55,595 nt of DNA from Candidatus Blautia intestinavium (GTDB lineage Bacteria; Bacillota; Clostridia; Lachnospirales; Lachnospiraceae): assembly GCA_019113745.1 (NCBI GenBank), contig DXGV01000037.1, positions 1 to 55,595 on the forward strand, given 5' to 3'. The notes under the pieces were generated by a model that made no database searches, was not told the origin of the DNA, and saw only the letters and a program-made list of their open reading frames with translations. Positions 16,064 through 25,305 of this stretch are shown piece by piece (position 1 is the stretch's first letter; every line of letters starts with the position of its first letter). Both the position numbers and the translations under genes were made by a program.

Positions 16064-17377
16064 ATGTTAGGCTCAATTATCTTAATCATTGTTTTTACAT
16101 TTTTAAACGCGATCTTCGCAAGCGCCGAGATCGCCGTCATCTCCATGAATGAGACAAAACTGAAATGTCTTGTGGACGAAGGCAACAAGCGGGCGAAGAA
16201 GCTTTCCGTCCTCACGGAACAGCCGGCCCGTTTCCTGGCCACCATCCAGGTCGCCATCACTCTGTCAGGATTCCTGAACAGTGCGTTCGCTTCCGATAAC
16301 TTCGCCGGAATCATTGTGGACGCCCTTATATCTGCCGGAGTTCCGGTACCGGAAAAAACCTTAAATTCCATCGCCATGGTAATTATCACTGTGATTCTTT
16401 CCTATATCAGTATTGTGTTCGGCGAGCTTGTACCGAAACGGATCGCAATGAAAAACTCCGAGTCGCTGTCTCTCGGACTGGCTCCTACCCTGTACGGGGT
16501 CGCCAAGGTTTTCTCACCGCTGGTATCGCTGCTCACCGTTTCCACCAACCTGATCCTGAAGCTTCTCGGCATCAATCCTGCTGAAAACGACGAACAGGTG
16601 ACCAAGGAAGAGATCCAGATGATGCTCATGGAGGGAAACGCACAGGGAGTCATCGACACCCAGGAAAACGAATTCATCCAGAATATTTTTGAATTCCACG
16701 ATATTACCACAGAGCAGGTCTGCACCCACCGTACCGATGTGATCGTATTGGATACGGAAGATCCCGTGGAAGAATGGAAAAAGATCATTTATCAGAACCG
16801 GCACAGCTATTATCCTGTCTGCCAGGAAACAAAAGATAATATTATCGGAATCCTGGACACCAAAGATTATTTCCGCCTGGACGATTTTTCCAGGGAAAAC
16901 GTCCTTGCAAAAGCGGTAAAACCCGCTTACTTCATTCCTGAAAGCATGAAGGCGGCAAAACTGTTCGATCATATGAAGCAGACGAGAAACTATTTTGCCG
17001 TTCTCCTGAATGAATACGGCGAAATGTCCGGTATCGCCACCCTTCACGATCTTCTGGAAGAACTGGTGGGCGATATCTATGAAGAAAACGAAGAAAATCC
17101 TGAAAAAATCCAGAAGCTTTCCGCCACTTCCTGGCTGGTGCGGGGAGACGTGGAACTGGACGACGTGGCGGAGGCGCTTCACGTTACTCTTCCCGAGGGC
17201 GATTACGATACCTTCAACGGTTTCATTTACAGCATTATCGACAGTATTCCCGAGGACGGAAGCCAGTTTACCTGTGAAAGCAGCGGCATGATCATCCACG
17301 TCAAATCCGTGGCAAGACATAAGATCGTGGAGGCCATTGTAGAAGTTCCGGAAACAGAGAAAAAAGACGAAGAATAA
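16064..17377 (+). CDS. Hemolysin family protein, CNNM/HlyC-CorC transporter
   Basis: A 437-residue membrane protein. It has a CNNM (DUF21) domain with four hydrophobic segments (residues about 1-180), a pair of CBS domains (about 200-340; KDNIIGILDTKDYF and NEYGEMSGIATLHDLLEELVGDI) and a C-terminal CorC_HlyC domain (from about 350). Relatives export or regulate magnesium and other divalent cations, the CBS pair sensing nucleotide or metal. ATG at 16064 begins the usual MLGSIILIIVFTFLNAIFASAE. The AGGAGG site lies about 19 bases upstream, farther than normal, which is odd. The gene has an attenuated leader, so expression may respond to a metal ion or another signal. Confidence 0.92.
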   Translation: MLGSIILIIVFTFLNAIFASAEIAVISMNETKLKCLVDEGNKRAKKLSVLTEQPARFLATIQVAITLSGFLNSAFASDNFAGIIVDALISAGVPVPEKTLNSIAMVIITVILSYISIVFGELVPKRIAMKNSESLSLGLAPTLYGVAKVFSPLVSLLTVSTNLILKLLGINPAENDEQVTKEEIQMMLMEGNAQGVIDTQENEFIQNIFEFHDITTEQVCTHRTDVIVLDTEDPVEEWKKIIYQNRHSYYPVCQETKDNIIGILDTKDYFRLDDFSRENVLAKAVKPAYFIPESMKAAKLFDHMKQTRNYFAVLLNEYGEMSGIATLHDLLEELVGDIYEENEENPEKIQKLSATSWLVRGDVELDDVAEALHVTLPEGDYDTFNGFIYSIIDSIPEDGSQFTCESSGMIIHVKSVARHKIVEAIVEVPETEKKDEE

Positions 17378-17424
17378 CCGGCGGTATCCCATCGGCCGGG
17401 CTTAAATCACCAGGAGGTATTCTT

Positions 17425-18306
17425 ATGGTTCATACACTGGAAAATGAAACGCTCCGCATAAAGATCGACGACCACGGAGCAGAACTGTCAGAGATTTACG
17501 ACAAAGGAAAAGACCGGCAGGTTCTCTGGAACGCGGATCCCGCTCACTGGAAGCGCCATGCGCCTGTGCTTTTCCCGAATGTGGGAAGATATTATCAGGA
17601 TCAGTGCATAATCAACAGAGAGACCTATTCCTGCGGCCAGCACGGATTCGCCAGGGACATGGAATTTACCTGCGTGGAAGAGTCTTCGGATTCCGTCTCC
17701 CACCTTCTTACCTCAACAGGTGAGACAAAAGAGAAGTATCCTTTCAGCTTTGAGCTTTATATTACCCACCGTCTTCAGGGAAGAGATATCCTCGTCTCCT
17801 GGAAAGTTGTGAACAAAAATAAGGAAACTATGTATTTTACCATAGGCGGCCATCCGGCGTTTCGCGTACCCGTACTTCCGGGAACCACCCGCGATCAGTA
17901 TTTTCTCACTTTCAGCGGTCAGAAGGAACTTACTTACTGTCTTCTGGATCTCTCTACCGGTACGGCTCTTCCGGATCAGACACGTACTCTGTCCCTGGAA
18001 AACGGCACATGCGGAATCGATCCGCACATGTTCGACAAAGACGCCCTTATTTTTGACAACGGCCAGATCACAAAAGCAGGAATAGCGCTGCCCGACGGTA
18101 CGCCGTATGTGGAGCTTACCTGCGAGGGCTTCCCAAGCTTCGGCATCTGGTCCTCTTCCATGGACGCTCCCTTTGTCTGTCTGGAGCCCTGGATGGGGCG
18201 CTGCGACAATTTCGGCTTCCAGGAGGAACTGAGCAAAAAGCCCGGGATCAACAGACTGGACAGTGAAGAAACATTTGAAAAGAGCTATATGATTTCCATC
18301 AGGTAA
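17425..18306 (+). CDS. Aldose 1-epimerase family protein (LacX-like)
   Basis: A 293-residue galactose mutarotase-like protein. It contains HAPVLFPNVGRYYQD, a histidine in GQHGFARDMEF and another in IGGHPAFRVP, the residues used for proton transfer in this fold, and ends with LEPWMGRCDNFG. Family members interconvert alpha and beta anomers of sugars, though LacX-type proteins have not been assigned a unique substrate. It follows the HlyC/CorC gene by 47 bases with an AGGAGG site and probably shares its transcript, which ends at the terminator directly after its stop. Confidence 0.9.
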   Translation: MVHTLENETLRIKIDDHGAELSEIYDKGKDRQVLWNADPAHWKRHAPVLFPNVGRYYQDQCIINRETYSCGQHGFARDMEFTCVEESSDSVSHLLTSTGETKEKYPFSFELYITHRLQGRDILVSWKVVNKNKETMYFTIGGHPAFRVPVLPGTTRDQYFLTFSGQKELTYCLLDLSTGTALPDQTRTLSLENGTCGIDPHMFDKDALIFDNGQITKAGIALPDGTPYVELTCEGFPSFGIWSSSMDAPFVCLEPWMGRCDNFGFQEELSKKPGINRLDSEETFEKSYMISIR

Positions 18307-18314
18307 TTCAGAAA

Positions 18315-18355
18315 AAAGAAAATCCCCATCTCTTCGGACGGGGATTTTCTTTTTT
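18315..18355. terminator. Bidirectional terminator between epimerase and M13 peptidase
   Basis: GAAAATCCCC and GGGGATTTTC form a perfect 10-base stem with A-rich and T-rich flanks on both sides, so it can stop transcription from both converging genes. Confidence 0.85.
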
Positions 18356-18388
18356 CTGTTTCTTTTATATTTCTTCAGGCCATAGGTT

Positions 18389-20434
18389 TTACCAGATTCC
18401 CGGTCTTTCTTCCGGAGGATAATACATGCCGTCCCCTTCTTCAATTCCATAGACCTCATAGAATTGATCCATAGCCGACAGCACCGCATTTACACGGATT
18501 TTTCCCGGAGAGTGTACATCCGTTGCAATTTGATTAGAAAGCGCCTCCGGACGAAGTTCTTCCGCCCACAAAGACGCCCAGGACTCCATCACTGTTTTTA
18601 GATCATAGCCGTTTTGTTCAGCAATTTCAAGAACACAGGAAAGCCCTCCCAGATCTGCAATATTTTCCGTCACTGTCTGCTCTCCATTTACTTCCAGTCC
18701 TGCAATTTCCATACCGTCATAATAGTCTATTACCTTCTGGGACAGTTCCTGGAAGTATTCCAGATCCTCGTCCGTCCACCAATTTCGGATATTTCCTTCC
18801 GCGTCATACTGTGCTCCGGCACTGTCAAAAGCATGAGTAATTTCATGTCCTATAACTGCGCCGATCTTTCCTAAATTTTCTTCCGGCTCCGCATCCGGAT
18901 CATAGAAAGGTTCCTGCAGAATGCCGGCAAGAATAGTAATGCTGTTAGTGGAGGTATCATAGTACGCATTCACCTCTTGAGGATATACGAGCCATTCCGA
19001 TTTGTCTACAGGTTCATCTTTTGTCTGGAATACCTGCTCCATCTGCACATGCGCAATTTCCATAAGGTTATCAACATAGAGACCTCCCTCTTCCGGACGT
19101 TTCAATTGTAATTCATAGTCCTCCTGAGGCCATTCGTCAGGGCATCCAATCCTGGCATCCAATGTCTGCAGTTTTTCTATGGCCTGCGCTCTTGTTTCCG
19201 GGCTCATCCACTCCATATTTTCCAGTCTGTTTTCAAATACTTCCGCCACCTGGTCAATCATTGACTGAATTTGGGATCTTGTATCCTCCTGAAAGTACTT
19301 TTCACTGAACAGCTTTCCGCACTGGAACCCCAGATTACTCTGAACACTGGAGCAAATCTGCTGCTCATACGGTTCTCCCTCTTCCAGGCCATTTACCGAA
19401 TTGACGTATGTCTGCTGCGCCTCATGGCTTTTTGTGTCTACATATGGTGAAAGATCCCGGTACAGACTAACTTTTACATATTTCTTCAAAAGCTCCAAGT
19501 TTTCATCTTTCAAAAAAGAGGCAACTTTTTCCATACACCCTACATCAGAAATAATCATTTTTTCATCCGGCAAAATTCCAAATATCTCTTCCAGGGTTTC
19601 GGAAGAAACAGATTCCCCGAACAATTCTTCTACATCTGAAGCCTTATATACATTATAAGTTTTCTGAGGATCATACAAGTCAGCCAGACCCAACGAATTC
19701 TCTGCCAGAGCTTTCATCATATCTGCTACCTCTTTTACAGTACTGGAAGCTTCATCTTCAGACAGACCGTTAATCTTCAAAAGTTCCTGCATATATGTTT
19801 GAAATAACTCCACCTGTTTTTGATTTGCTGCGTCATCTGAAAACCAGATTTCTTTTGAAAGTCCAGTATCTCCGCCTACTAAATAAAGAACATTCTGGCT
19901 GGAGTCTTCCCCATCCACCCCATAAGTAAATCCCAGCAAACTGGCAATGCCGTATTCGCGATAAAAGGTAAGACAGGCTTTCACAAGCTCTTCCACACTC
20001 TGGGCCTGATCTACTTTTTCCAGGAAGGCGTTTCCAGCCTCACCATAGCCGCCCTGATCTCTGGCTTCCGTATCCATTCCTGTGAGATAAAAAGCGCCTA
20101 CATTGTAACTGTCGCTTCCAACTTCTGCATCCTCATCTTCAGATGCTTCTTTAACCATCTGAAGAAGACGCTCATCATTCTGCTCCTGCACAATATAAAA
20201 CCAGTTTTGTGCAGCTTTATCTGCCGGAATTTCCCATTGCTGAAACAGATCATAGTTAACTGCTTCATAAAAATCATCTTGCAGATCCGGCTTTTCTTCC
20301 TGCTGAATGACCGTTTCTTGTGTTTCCTGCTCTTCTTTCTCAGTTTCTGCCGCATATCCGGTAACCGGAAATGCCAGAATCATTGCCATTCCAAGAGCTG
20401 CCATTTTACTGCAACATTTGTAAAATCTTCGCAT
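18389..20434 (-). CDS. M13 family metallopeptidase (PepO/neprilysin type), secreted
   Basis: A 681-residue zinc endopeptidase. The zinc motif HEITH lies at residues 530-534 and the downstream ligand motif ENIADLGG near residue 590, both intact; the conserved NAYY and VNSVNG substrate-binding stretches are also present. The first 30 residues form a signal peptide ending in GYAAE, followed by an acidic, glutamine- and glutamate-rich linker (residues about 30-50), so it is exported or surface-held. It has an AAGGAGG site and its own flanking terminators. M13 enzymes cut peptides of less than about 40 residues; in gut bacteria they serve peptide nutrition or act on host peptides. Base composition is slightly more A+T-rich than its neighbours. 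Confidence 0.94.
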   Translation of the reverse strand: MRRFYKCCSKMAALGMAMILAFPVTGYAAETEKEEQETQETVIQQEEKPDLQDDFYEAVNYDLFQQWEIPADKAAQNWFYIVQEQNDERLLQMVKEASEDEDAEVGSDSYNVGAFYLTGMDTEARDQGGYGEAGNAFLEKVDQAQSVEELVKACLTFYREYGIASLLGFTYGVDGEDSSQNVLYLVGGDTGLSKEIWFSDDAANQKQVELFQTYMQELLKINGLSEDEASSTVKEVADMMKALAENSLGLADLYDPQKTYNVYKASDVEELFGESVSSETLEEIFGILPDEKMIISDVGCMEKVASFLKDENLELLKKYVKVSLYRDLSPYVDTKSHEAQQTYVNSVNGLEEGEPYEQQICSSVQSNLGFQCGKLFSEKYFQEDTRSQIQSMIDQVAEVFENRLENMEWMSPETRAQAIEKLQTLDARIGCPDEWPQEDYELQLKRPEEGGLYVDNLMEIAHVQMEQVFQTKDEPVDKSEWLVYPQEVNAYYDTSTNSITILAGILQEPFYDPDAEPEENLGKIGAVIGHEITHAFDSAGAQYDAEGNIRNWWTDEDLEYFQELSQKVIDYYDGMEIAGLEVNGEQTVTENIADLGGLSCVLEIAEQNGYDLKTVMESWASLWAEELRPEALSNQIATDVHSPGKIRVNAVLSAMDQFYEVYGIEEGDGMYYPPEERPGIW

Positions 20435-20534
20435 AAATCCCTCCTTATCTTATAAAACTTATTGTCAAAAAATTCATATTTATTATATCAGTTTCCGGAA
20501 AGAAGATAAAGCATAAAATATTTCCTGCGCTAGC

Positions 20535-20583
20535 AAATAAAAAAACAAGGCATATGAGACTTACACTCCTGTGTCTCATACGC
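20535..20583 (-). terminator. Intrinsic terminator of the carbohydrate operon
   Basis: On the minus strand GGCGTATGAGAC pairs with GTCTCATATGCC, then a T7-rich tail. It closes the seven-gene operon that begins near 28.6 kb. Confidence 0.9.
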
Positions 20584-20647
20584 CTCTTTAAGTTTTTTCT
20601 TTCCAAATTATACACGCACTATGCCTTTTCTTCCAAAGCGTCAAATA

Positions 20648-21631
20648 TTATCCTCTGGTAAAGATTCTCTTGATCCTGCTCTTGATCACTGCATTATCCT
20701 TTACTGCATCGATCAGGACGGCAATTAAAACAACCGCGCCTGTTACTATTGTTTCCCAGTAAGAAGAAACTCTGAGGAGGGTGATACAGGTGCTGATCAC
20801 GCTACTTAAAATACCGCCGATAATAGTCCCAAGAACATTTCCAATACCGCCTGACATGGATGTTCCGCCCAGTACAGAGGCAGTAATGGAATCCATCTGC
20901 CAGCTTTCGCCGATGCTGGCCTGAAAAGACGCCAGCCTGCATGCCATCAGGACACCTGCTATGGCCGAAAGAAGGCCGCTCAGGCAATATACCAGCATTT
21001 CGATGCGCTCTGTTGGAATACCTACGATTTTAGCACAGCTTCTGTTTCCGCCCAGCGCATAAATGTAGCGTCCGAATTTCGTTCTTTTCAGCATAATTGT
21101 CAGAATCACACAGATCAGAGCCATAATGATCACAATGTTGGGGAGAACACCCCCGATCACACCGTTCCCGAGGGTTTCTGCAGATTCCGGCATTCCGGTT
21201 ATTGGCATTCCTTTAGTAATAACATATACAATACCTTTATATATCTGCATGGTTGCCAATGTTACGATAAATGGAGTCATTTTAAAGTATGCGATAAAGA
21301 AACCGTTCACTCCTCCCAGGATGATTCCCAGAAGGCTGGAAATAATAATGGCGAGATATGGATTCATTCCATAATTTACCATAAAGATGGCGGAAAACAT
21401 ACCGCAGACAGATCCTATGGTAGCCACCGACAGATCGATTCCTCCTGTCAGAAGTACTATCGTCTGTCCGAAACCTACGATGATCACAAAGGATGCCGCT
21501 CGTGTCAGAGTACTGATATTATATGCTGTAAAGAAATTCCCTGTGGCAAGATGTACCACAATTCCAACCAGAATCGTAACTATCAGGACCATTCCGGCAG
21601 TCGATTTAAAAAAGCTTTTTACTTTATTCAT
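20648..21631 (-). CDS. Sugar ABC transporter permease (RbsC-like)
   Basis: A 327-residue permease of the ribose/xylose/galactose (BPD_transp_2) family with about ten hydrophobic segments. GQTIVLLTGGIDLSVA near residue 55 and the FGRYIYALGGNRSCAKIVGI and LGGTSMSGG blocks are family hallmarks. It is the last gene of the seven-gene operon and forms the pore for the ATPase and binding protein encoded just upstream, importing a pentose- or polyol-like sugar. Start ATG follows a GGGAGGT site; 17 bases separate it from the ATPase gene. Confidence 0.93.
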   Translation of the reverse strand: MNKVKSFFKSTAGMVLIVTILVGIVVHLATGNFFTAYNISTLTRAASFVIIVGFGQTIVLLTGGIDLSVATIGSVCGMFSAIFMVNYGMNPYLAIIISSLLGIILGGVNGFFIAYFKMTPFIVTLATMQIYKGIVYVITKGMPITGMPESAETLGNGVIGGVLPNIVIIMALICVILTIMLKRTKFGRYIYALGGNRSCAKIVGIPTERIEMLVYCLSGLLSAIAGVLMACRLASFQASIGESWQMDSITASVLGGTSMSGGIGNVLGTIIGGILSSVISTCITLLRVSSYWETIVTGAVVLIAVLIDAVKDNAVIKSRIKRIFTRG

Positions 21632-21648
21632 TTTTCGATTCTACCTCC

Positions 21649-23154
21649 CTATTGAAATGCCACTTTCAGGACATCTTCCTGTGTAATTCTGTCCACATCT
21701 GTGATATATCCGCTGATCCGCCCCTGATGGACGACCATAATTCTGTCAGACAGAGCCATAACTTCTTCCATTTCTGAGGAAATCACCACTACGGCCACCC
21801 CATTGTCTGCAAGTTCACGGATAAGCTGGTGGATTTCTCCTTTGGCATTTACGTCAATGCCCCGGGTAGGTTCATCCAGAATCAACATTTTAATGCCCTT
21901 TGCCATCCATCTGGCAACAATCACTTTCTGCTGATTGCCGCCCGAAAGATTTTTTATCAGTGTGTCACGGGATGCGGTCTTAATCTTAAATGAATGAATA
22001 TACTGTTCTGCAATTTCCACAGCTTTTTTGTAATTGATCAGTCCGTTCTTTTTTATTTTATCATAGGAAGGAAGCATCATATTTTCCATAACGGACATAT
22101 CCGGCGTAATTCCGTCGTGGCGACGCTCTTCAGATACATAGCCCATCCCATAATTGATGGCATCAATGGGAGATTTTATATGTACTTCTTTTCCTTCAAT
22201 AAATGTTTTCCCGCCCTGCTCTTTCTCAGTAATTCCAAAGACACATTTAAAGATCTCCGTACGTCCTGCTCCTACAAGCCCCGCCACTCCGAGGATTTCT
22301 CCCTTATGAACCTGAAAGCTCACATTATGGAATTCTCCTTCTCTGGAAAGATTTTTTGCTTCAAAAAACACTTCCTCGGAAACTTTTCTATTTACATGAG
22401 TGGTAATCTGTACCTTTTTTCCTGCCATCTGATTGATCATCTCTTCTTTTGTTATATCAGACGTCAGGACTTCTTTTACAAGACATCCGTCTCTCATAAT
22501 CGTGATACGGTCTGTCTGTTCCATAACTTCATCCAAATGATGAGTAATGAATACCATGGCGGTACCGCTCTTTTTCAGTTTTTGCATGGACTTAAAAAGA
22601 CTTTCCGTTTCCCGGTTGGTTAAAACCGCCGTGGGCTCATCCAGAATCAAAACCTTAGGCTCATAAGCCAGAGCTCTTGCTATAGAAACTAACTGCTGGT
22701 AAGCTGCCGACAAATTCTTGACAGGCTGGGAAACATCCACATGAACATCCAGAAGGTCCAGAAGCCTCTCCGCCTCTTTGGCTGTTTCTTTCCAGTTGAT
22801 AAGCCGTCCGCTTAACACTTCGTTTCCTAGGAAAACATTTTCCGCCACGCTGGCTTCCGGTACAAGGTTCAATTCCTGCGGTACAAGAACAATATTCTTC
22901 CTCATAGCTTCCCGCGGAGAGGAGAACCTAATCGGTTCTCCCTCCATCAGCACTTCTCCGCTGTCCATATAGAATTGACCTGTCAGAATATTCATCAGAG
23001 TACTCTTTCCGGCTCCATTTTCCCCTACCAGAGCGTGGATCTCACCTTTTCTGAGTTTTAACGTCACGCCGTCAAGAGCCTTTGTGCCCGGGAATGTTTT
23101 TACAATATCCCGCATCTCGATCAAAAGCGGCTCTGTATTATTCTGCCTTTGCAT
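21649..23154 (-). CDS. Sugar ABC transporter ATP-binding protein (RbsA-like, tandem domains)
   Basis: A 501-residue ATPase with two ABC domains. The first has Walker A GENGAGKST and signature LSAAYQQLVSIARAL; the second keeps LSGGNQQKVIVARWMAKG and ILDEPTRGID but has the degenerate Walker A (GLVGAGRTE) usual for RbsA proteins. The open frame extends 23 residues further, but the ATG at 23154 has GGAGAGG at correct spacing and gives the normal family length; it overlaps the stop of the binding-protein gene by 17 bases. It energises the importer of the carbohydrate operon. Confidence 0.92.
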   Translation of the reverse strand: MQRQNNTEPLLIEMRDIVKTFPGTKALDGVTLKLRKGEIHALVGENGAGKSTLMNILTGQFYMDSGEVLMEGEPIRFSSPREAMRKNIVLVPQELNLVPEASVAENVFLGNEVLSGRLINWKETAKEAERLLDLLDVHVDVSQPVKNLSAAYQQLVSIARALAYEPKVLILDEPTAVLTNRETESLFKSMQKLKKSGTAMVFITHHLDEVMEQTDRITIMRDGCLVKEVLTSDITKEEMINQMAGKKVQITTHVNRKVSEEVFFEAKNLSREGEFHNVSFQVHKGEILGVAGLVGAGRTEIFKCVFGITEKEQGGKTFIEGKEVHIKSPIDAINYGMGYVSEERRHDGITPDMSVMENMMLPSYDKIKKNGLINYKKAVEIAEQYIHSFKIKTASRDTLIKNLSGGNQQKVIVARWMAKGIKMLILDEPTRGIDVNAKGEIHQLIRELADNGVAVVVISSEMEEVMALSDRIMVVHQGRISGYITDVDRITQEDVLKVAFQ

Positions 23155-24202
23155 TTGCATCCTCTCCATATAACATTTCAATATACTGGTCTGCATCTTC
23201 TGCATATACAGAAGTAGAACCAACTGCTGTGGACTCCTCTACTTCTTCGCCGTCAATTGTTTTGATAGCATTGTAGATCAGCTTATATCCCATATCGTAG
23301 CAGTTCTGTACCTGAGCTACATACAGGGTGCCGTCTTTTAAGTATTCCAGTGTACGAAGATCATGATCCATACCGCCGATGATGATATCGCCGGATTTTC
23401 CTGCATCGCTGACTGCCTGACATGCGCCTACCGGATTGGACATATTATTGCAGAGAATTCCTCCGAGATCCGGATATGCCTGCAGCCAGGATTCCGTAAT
23501 GCTGATCGCTTTTTCTACAGAGTCATTATCTCTCTGCTCATCTACAATCTCAATATCCGGATATTCGGCAATCGTATCTTTGAAGCCCTGAAGACGTTCT
23601 TCATGAGAAGCTGCGCCCATAGTTCCTGCCAAAATCGCAATCTGTCCTTTTCCGCCCATTTTTTCACAGACAGCTTTTGCCAGAGCGCATCCGTCCCCAT
23701 AGTTATCTGTATTTCCCACAAAGAAAGATCTATCGCAATCTTCTACGTCGGAACTTGCAAATGTTGCTACCGGTACGCCTGCGGCCACTGCTTCATCAAT
23801 AGCTTTGGCTGTTGTTTCCGGCTGATTAACATCTACGGCAATCAGATCATATCCCTGACCTACTGCTGTCTCAATAGAATTCACCTGATCTACTGCATCT
23901 GGCTCTGCCGGTCCGTACCATTCATAGTCAATAGTTACACCTTTGTCCGCAAAGTCAGCTACTGCGGCGTCAATACCGGTTTTAATTGCATCATACCAGC
24001 TATGGATATTTTTATAAGTACAGTAGATTTTGTAGCTGTCTTCCTTCGGCTCATAGCTTGTATCAAACTCAGCATCTGCCAGGCTGGTTTTTCCTGTTGC
24101 ACTGTCACCTGCCTGTGCAGCGTATACAGCATTTACCCCTCCTCCTAAAGATCCTGCCATGACTGCGGTCATCACCAGCGCTACCATTTTCTTCTTTAAC
24201 AT
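23138..24202 (-). CDS. Sugar ABC transporter substrate-binding protein (RbsB-like)
   Basis: A 354-residue type 1 periplasmic-binding protein. After a signal sequence, family blocks appear such as IDAAVADFADKGV, DLIAVDVNQPETTAKAIDEAVAAGVPVATF, KGQIAILAGTMGAASHEERLQGF and GGILCNNMSNPVG, with the expected hinge and two lobes. The position where a lipobox cysteine would lie reads VMAGS, with serine in place of cysteine, so lipid anchoring is doubtful. Ligand is unknown; the operon context (polyol dehydrogenase, FGGY kinase, transketolase) suggests a four- or five-carbon polyol or sugar. Confidence 0.9.
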   Translation of the reverse strand: MLKKKMVALVMTAVMAGSLGGGVNAVYAAQAGDSATGKTSLADAEFDTSYEPKEDSYKIYCTYKNIHSWYDAIKTGIDAAVADFADKGVTIDYEWYGPAEPDAVDQVNSIETAVGQGYDLIAVDVNQPETTAKAIDEAVAAGVPVATFASSDVEDCDRSFFVGNTDNYGDGCALAKAVCEKMGGKGQIAILAGTMGAASHEERLQGFKDTIAEYPDIEIVDEQRDNDSVEKAISITESWLQAYPDLGGILCNNMSNPVGACQAVSDAGKSGDIIIGGMDHDLRTLEYLKDGTLYVAQVQNCYDMGYKLIYNAIKTIDGEEVEESTAVGSTSVYAEDADQYIEMLYGEDANAKAE

Positions 24203-24232
24203 TTTGTTTTCCTCCTTTTTTCTTGATTTTTA

Positions 24233-25279
24233 TTACTGAAATTTTACTACCGCTTTAATAACTTCATCTTTGTGATTCAAACTGTAATCAATAGCCTCGA
24301 TACAGTCTTTGAAATCAAATTCGTGAGAAACAATGTCCTTTACAGGGATCAGTCCGGAAGAAACAGCCGCTATTGCCTTTGGCCACAGGTTTCTGTAGCG
24401 GTATACCGAATAGATTGTACCTTCCATTGCATTTAATGTAGCAATATCCAGCTCCAGGATAGGTTCCGGAGACACGCCTACCAGAGTAACTTTTCCAGCA
24501 CGTTTTATTAATTTACATGTCTGAAGAGTAGTTACCCGGTTTCCGGCACATTCATATACCTGATCCGCTCCGCCGCCCGGAAGTGTTTTGGCAAATTCCT
24601 CAATGCTTTCTCTTGTACTGTTAAATACTCTTGTAGCCCCTATTTCCAAAGCCTTTTCCAAACGTTTATCCATTACGTCTGCCACATAAATTTCACTGAC
24701 ACCTCTTGCTTTCAAGCTCATGATCGTGCAAAGTCCGATACATCCGCTTCCCAGTACAATTGCTGTCTCGCCGATTTTTGCATTGGAGAGTTCTGTAGCA
24801 TGCATACCAACTGCCAGCGGCTCGATCATAGCGCCTTCCAAAGTGCTCATGTTCTCCGGAAGCTTATAACACATACTTGCGCTGTGTACGCAGTATTCTG
24901 CATTTACACCGTCTCTCTCGCCTGGGATTGCCAGCATCTTAATATTTTTGCAGAGATTGTAATTTCCTTTTCTGCAGTCCTCACATTCACCGCAGGGAAC
25001 CGCCGGCTCAATAGAAACCTTATCACCGATCTCAAACCCCTCTACACCTTCACCGATGGCGGTTACTACTCCGCCCGGCTCATGGCCCAACGCCAGGGGA
25101 CCGTCAAGCGTCCAGTTCGCCAACTGTCCTTCCTGGTAGAAATGAAGATCTGATCCGCATACGCCTACATATTCCAGCTTGATCTGCAGTTCTCCTTTTC
25201 CAGGCTGCGGAATGTCTCTTTCCACCCACTCCAGTTTCTTTTTTCCCGTCAACACACATACTTTCATTTTGCCTTCCAT
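24233..25279 (-). CDS. Zinc-dependent polyol dehydrogenase, MDR family (sorbitol/xylitol dehydrogenase-like)
   Basis: A 348-residue medium-chain dehydrogenase. The catalytic zinc site is visible (C42 in GVCGSDLHFY, H67 and E68 in ALGHEPGG), the structural zinc cluster in CGECEDCRKGNYNLC (four cysteines), and the Rossmann loop as LGSGCIGLC (about 175-183). It would oxidise a polyol to a ketose with NAD. It lies between the FGGY kinase (26-base gap) and the binding protein (30-base gap) in the operon, so its ketose product is the probable kinase substrate. The closest relatives by appearance are sorbitol, xylitol and threonine dehydrogenases; substrate cannot be read from sequence. Confidence 0.9.
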   Translation of the reverse strand: MEGKMKVCVLTGKKKLEWVERDIPQPGKGELQIKLEYVGVCGSDLHFYQEGQLANWTLDGPLALGHEPGGVVTAIGEGVEGFEIGDKVSIEPAVPCGECEDCRKGNYNLCKNIKMLAIPGERDGVNAEYCVHSASMCYKLPENMSTLEGAMIEPLAVGMHATELSNAKIGETAIVLGSGCIGLCTIMSLKARGVSEIYVADVMDKRLEKALEIGATRVFNSTRESIEEFAKTLPGGGADQVYECAGNRVTTLQTCKLIKRAGKVTLVGVSPEPILELDIATLNAMEGTIYSVYRYRNLWPKAIAAVSSGLIPVKDIVSHEFDFKDCIEAIDYSLNHKDEVIKAVVKFQ

Positions 25280-25305
25280 TTTTGATTCCCCTTTTCTTTT
25301 TGTTT

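Noticed and set aside
16514..17392. 292-residue minus-strand frame
   Set aside because: It is the exact antisense of the HlyC/CorC CBS region, which has strong family motifs on the plus strand.
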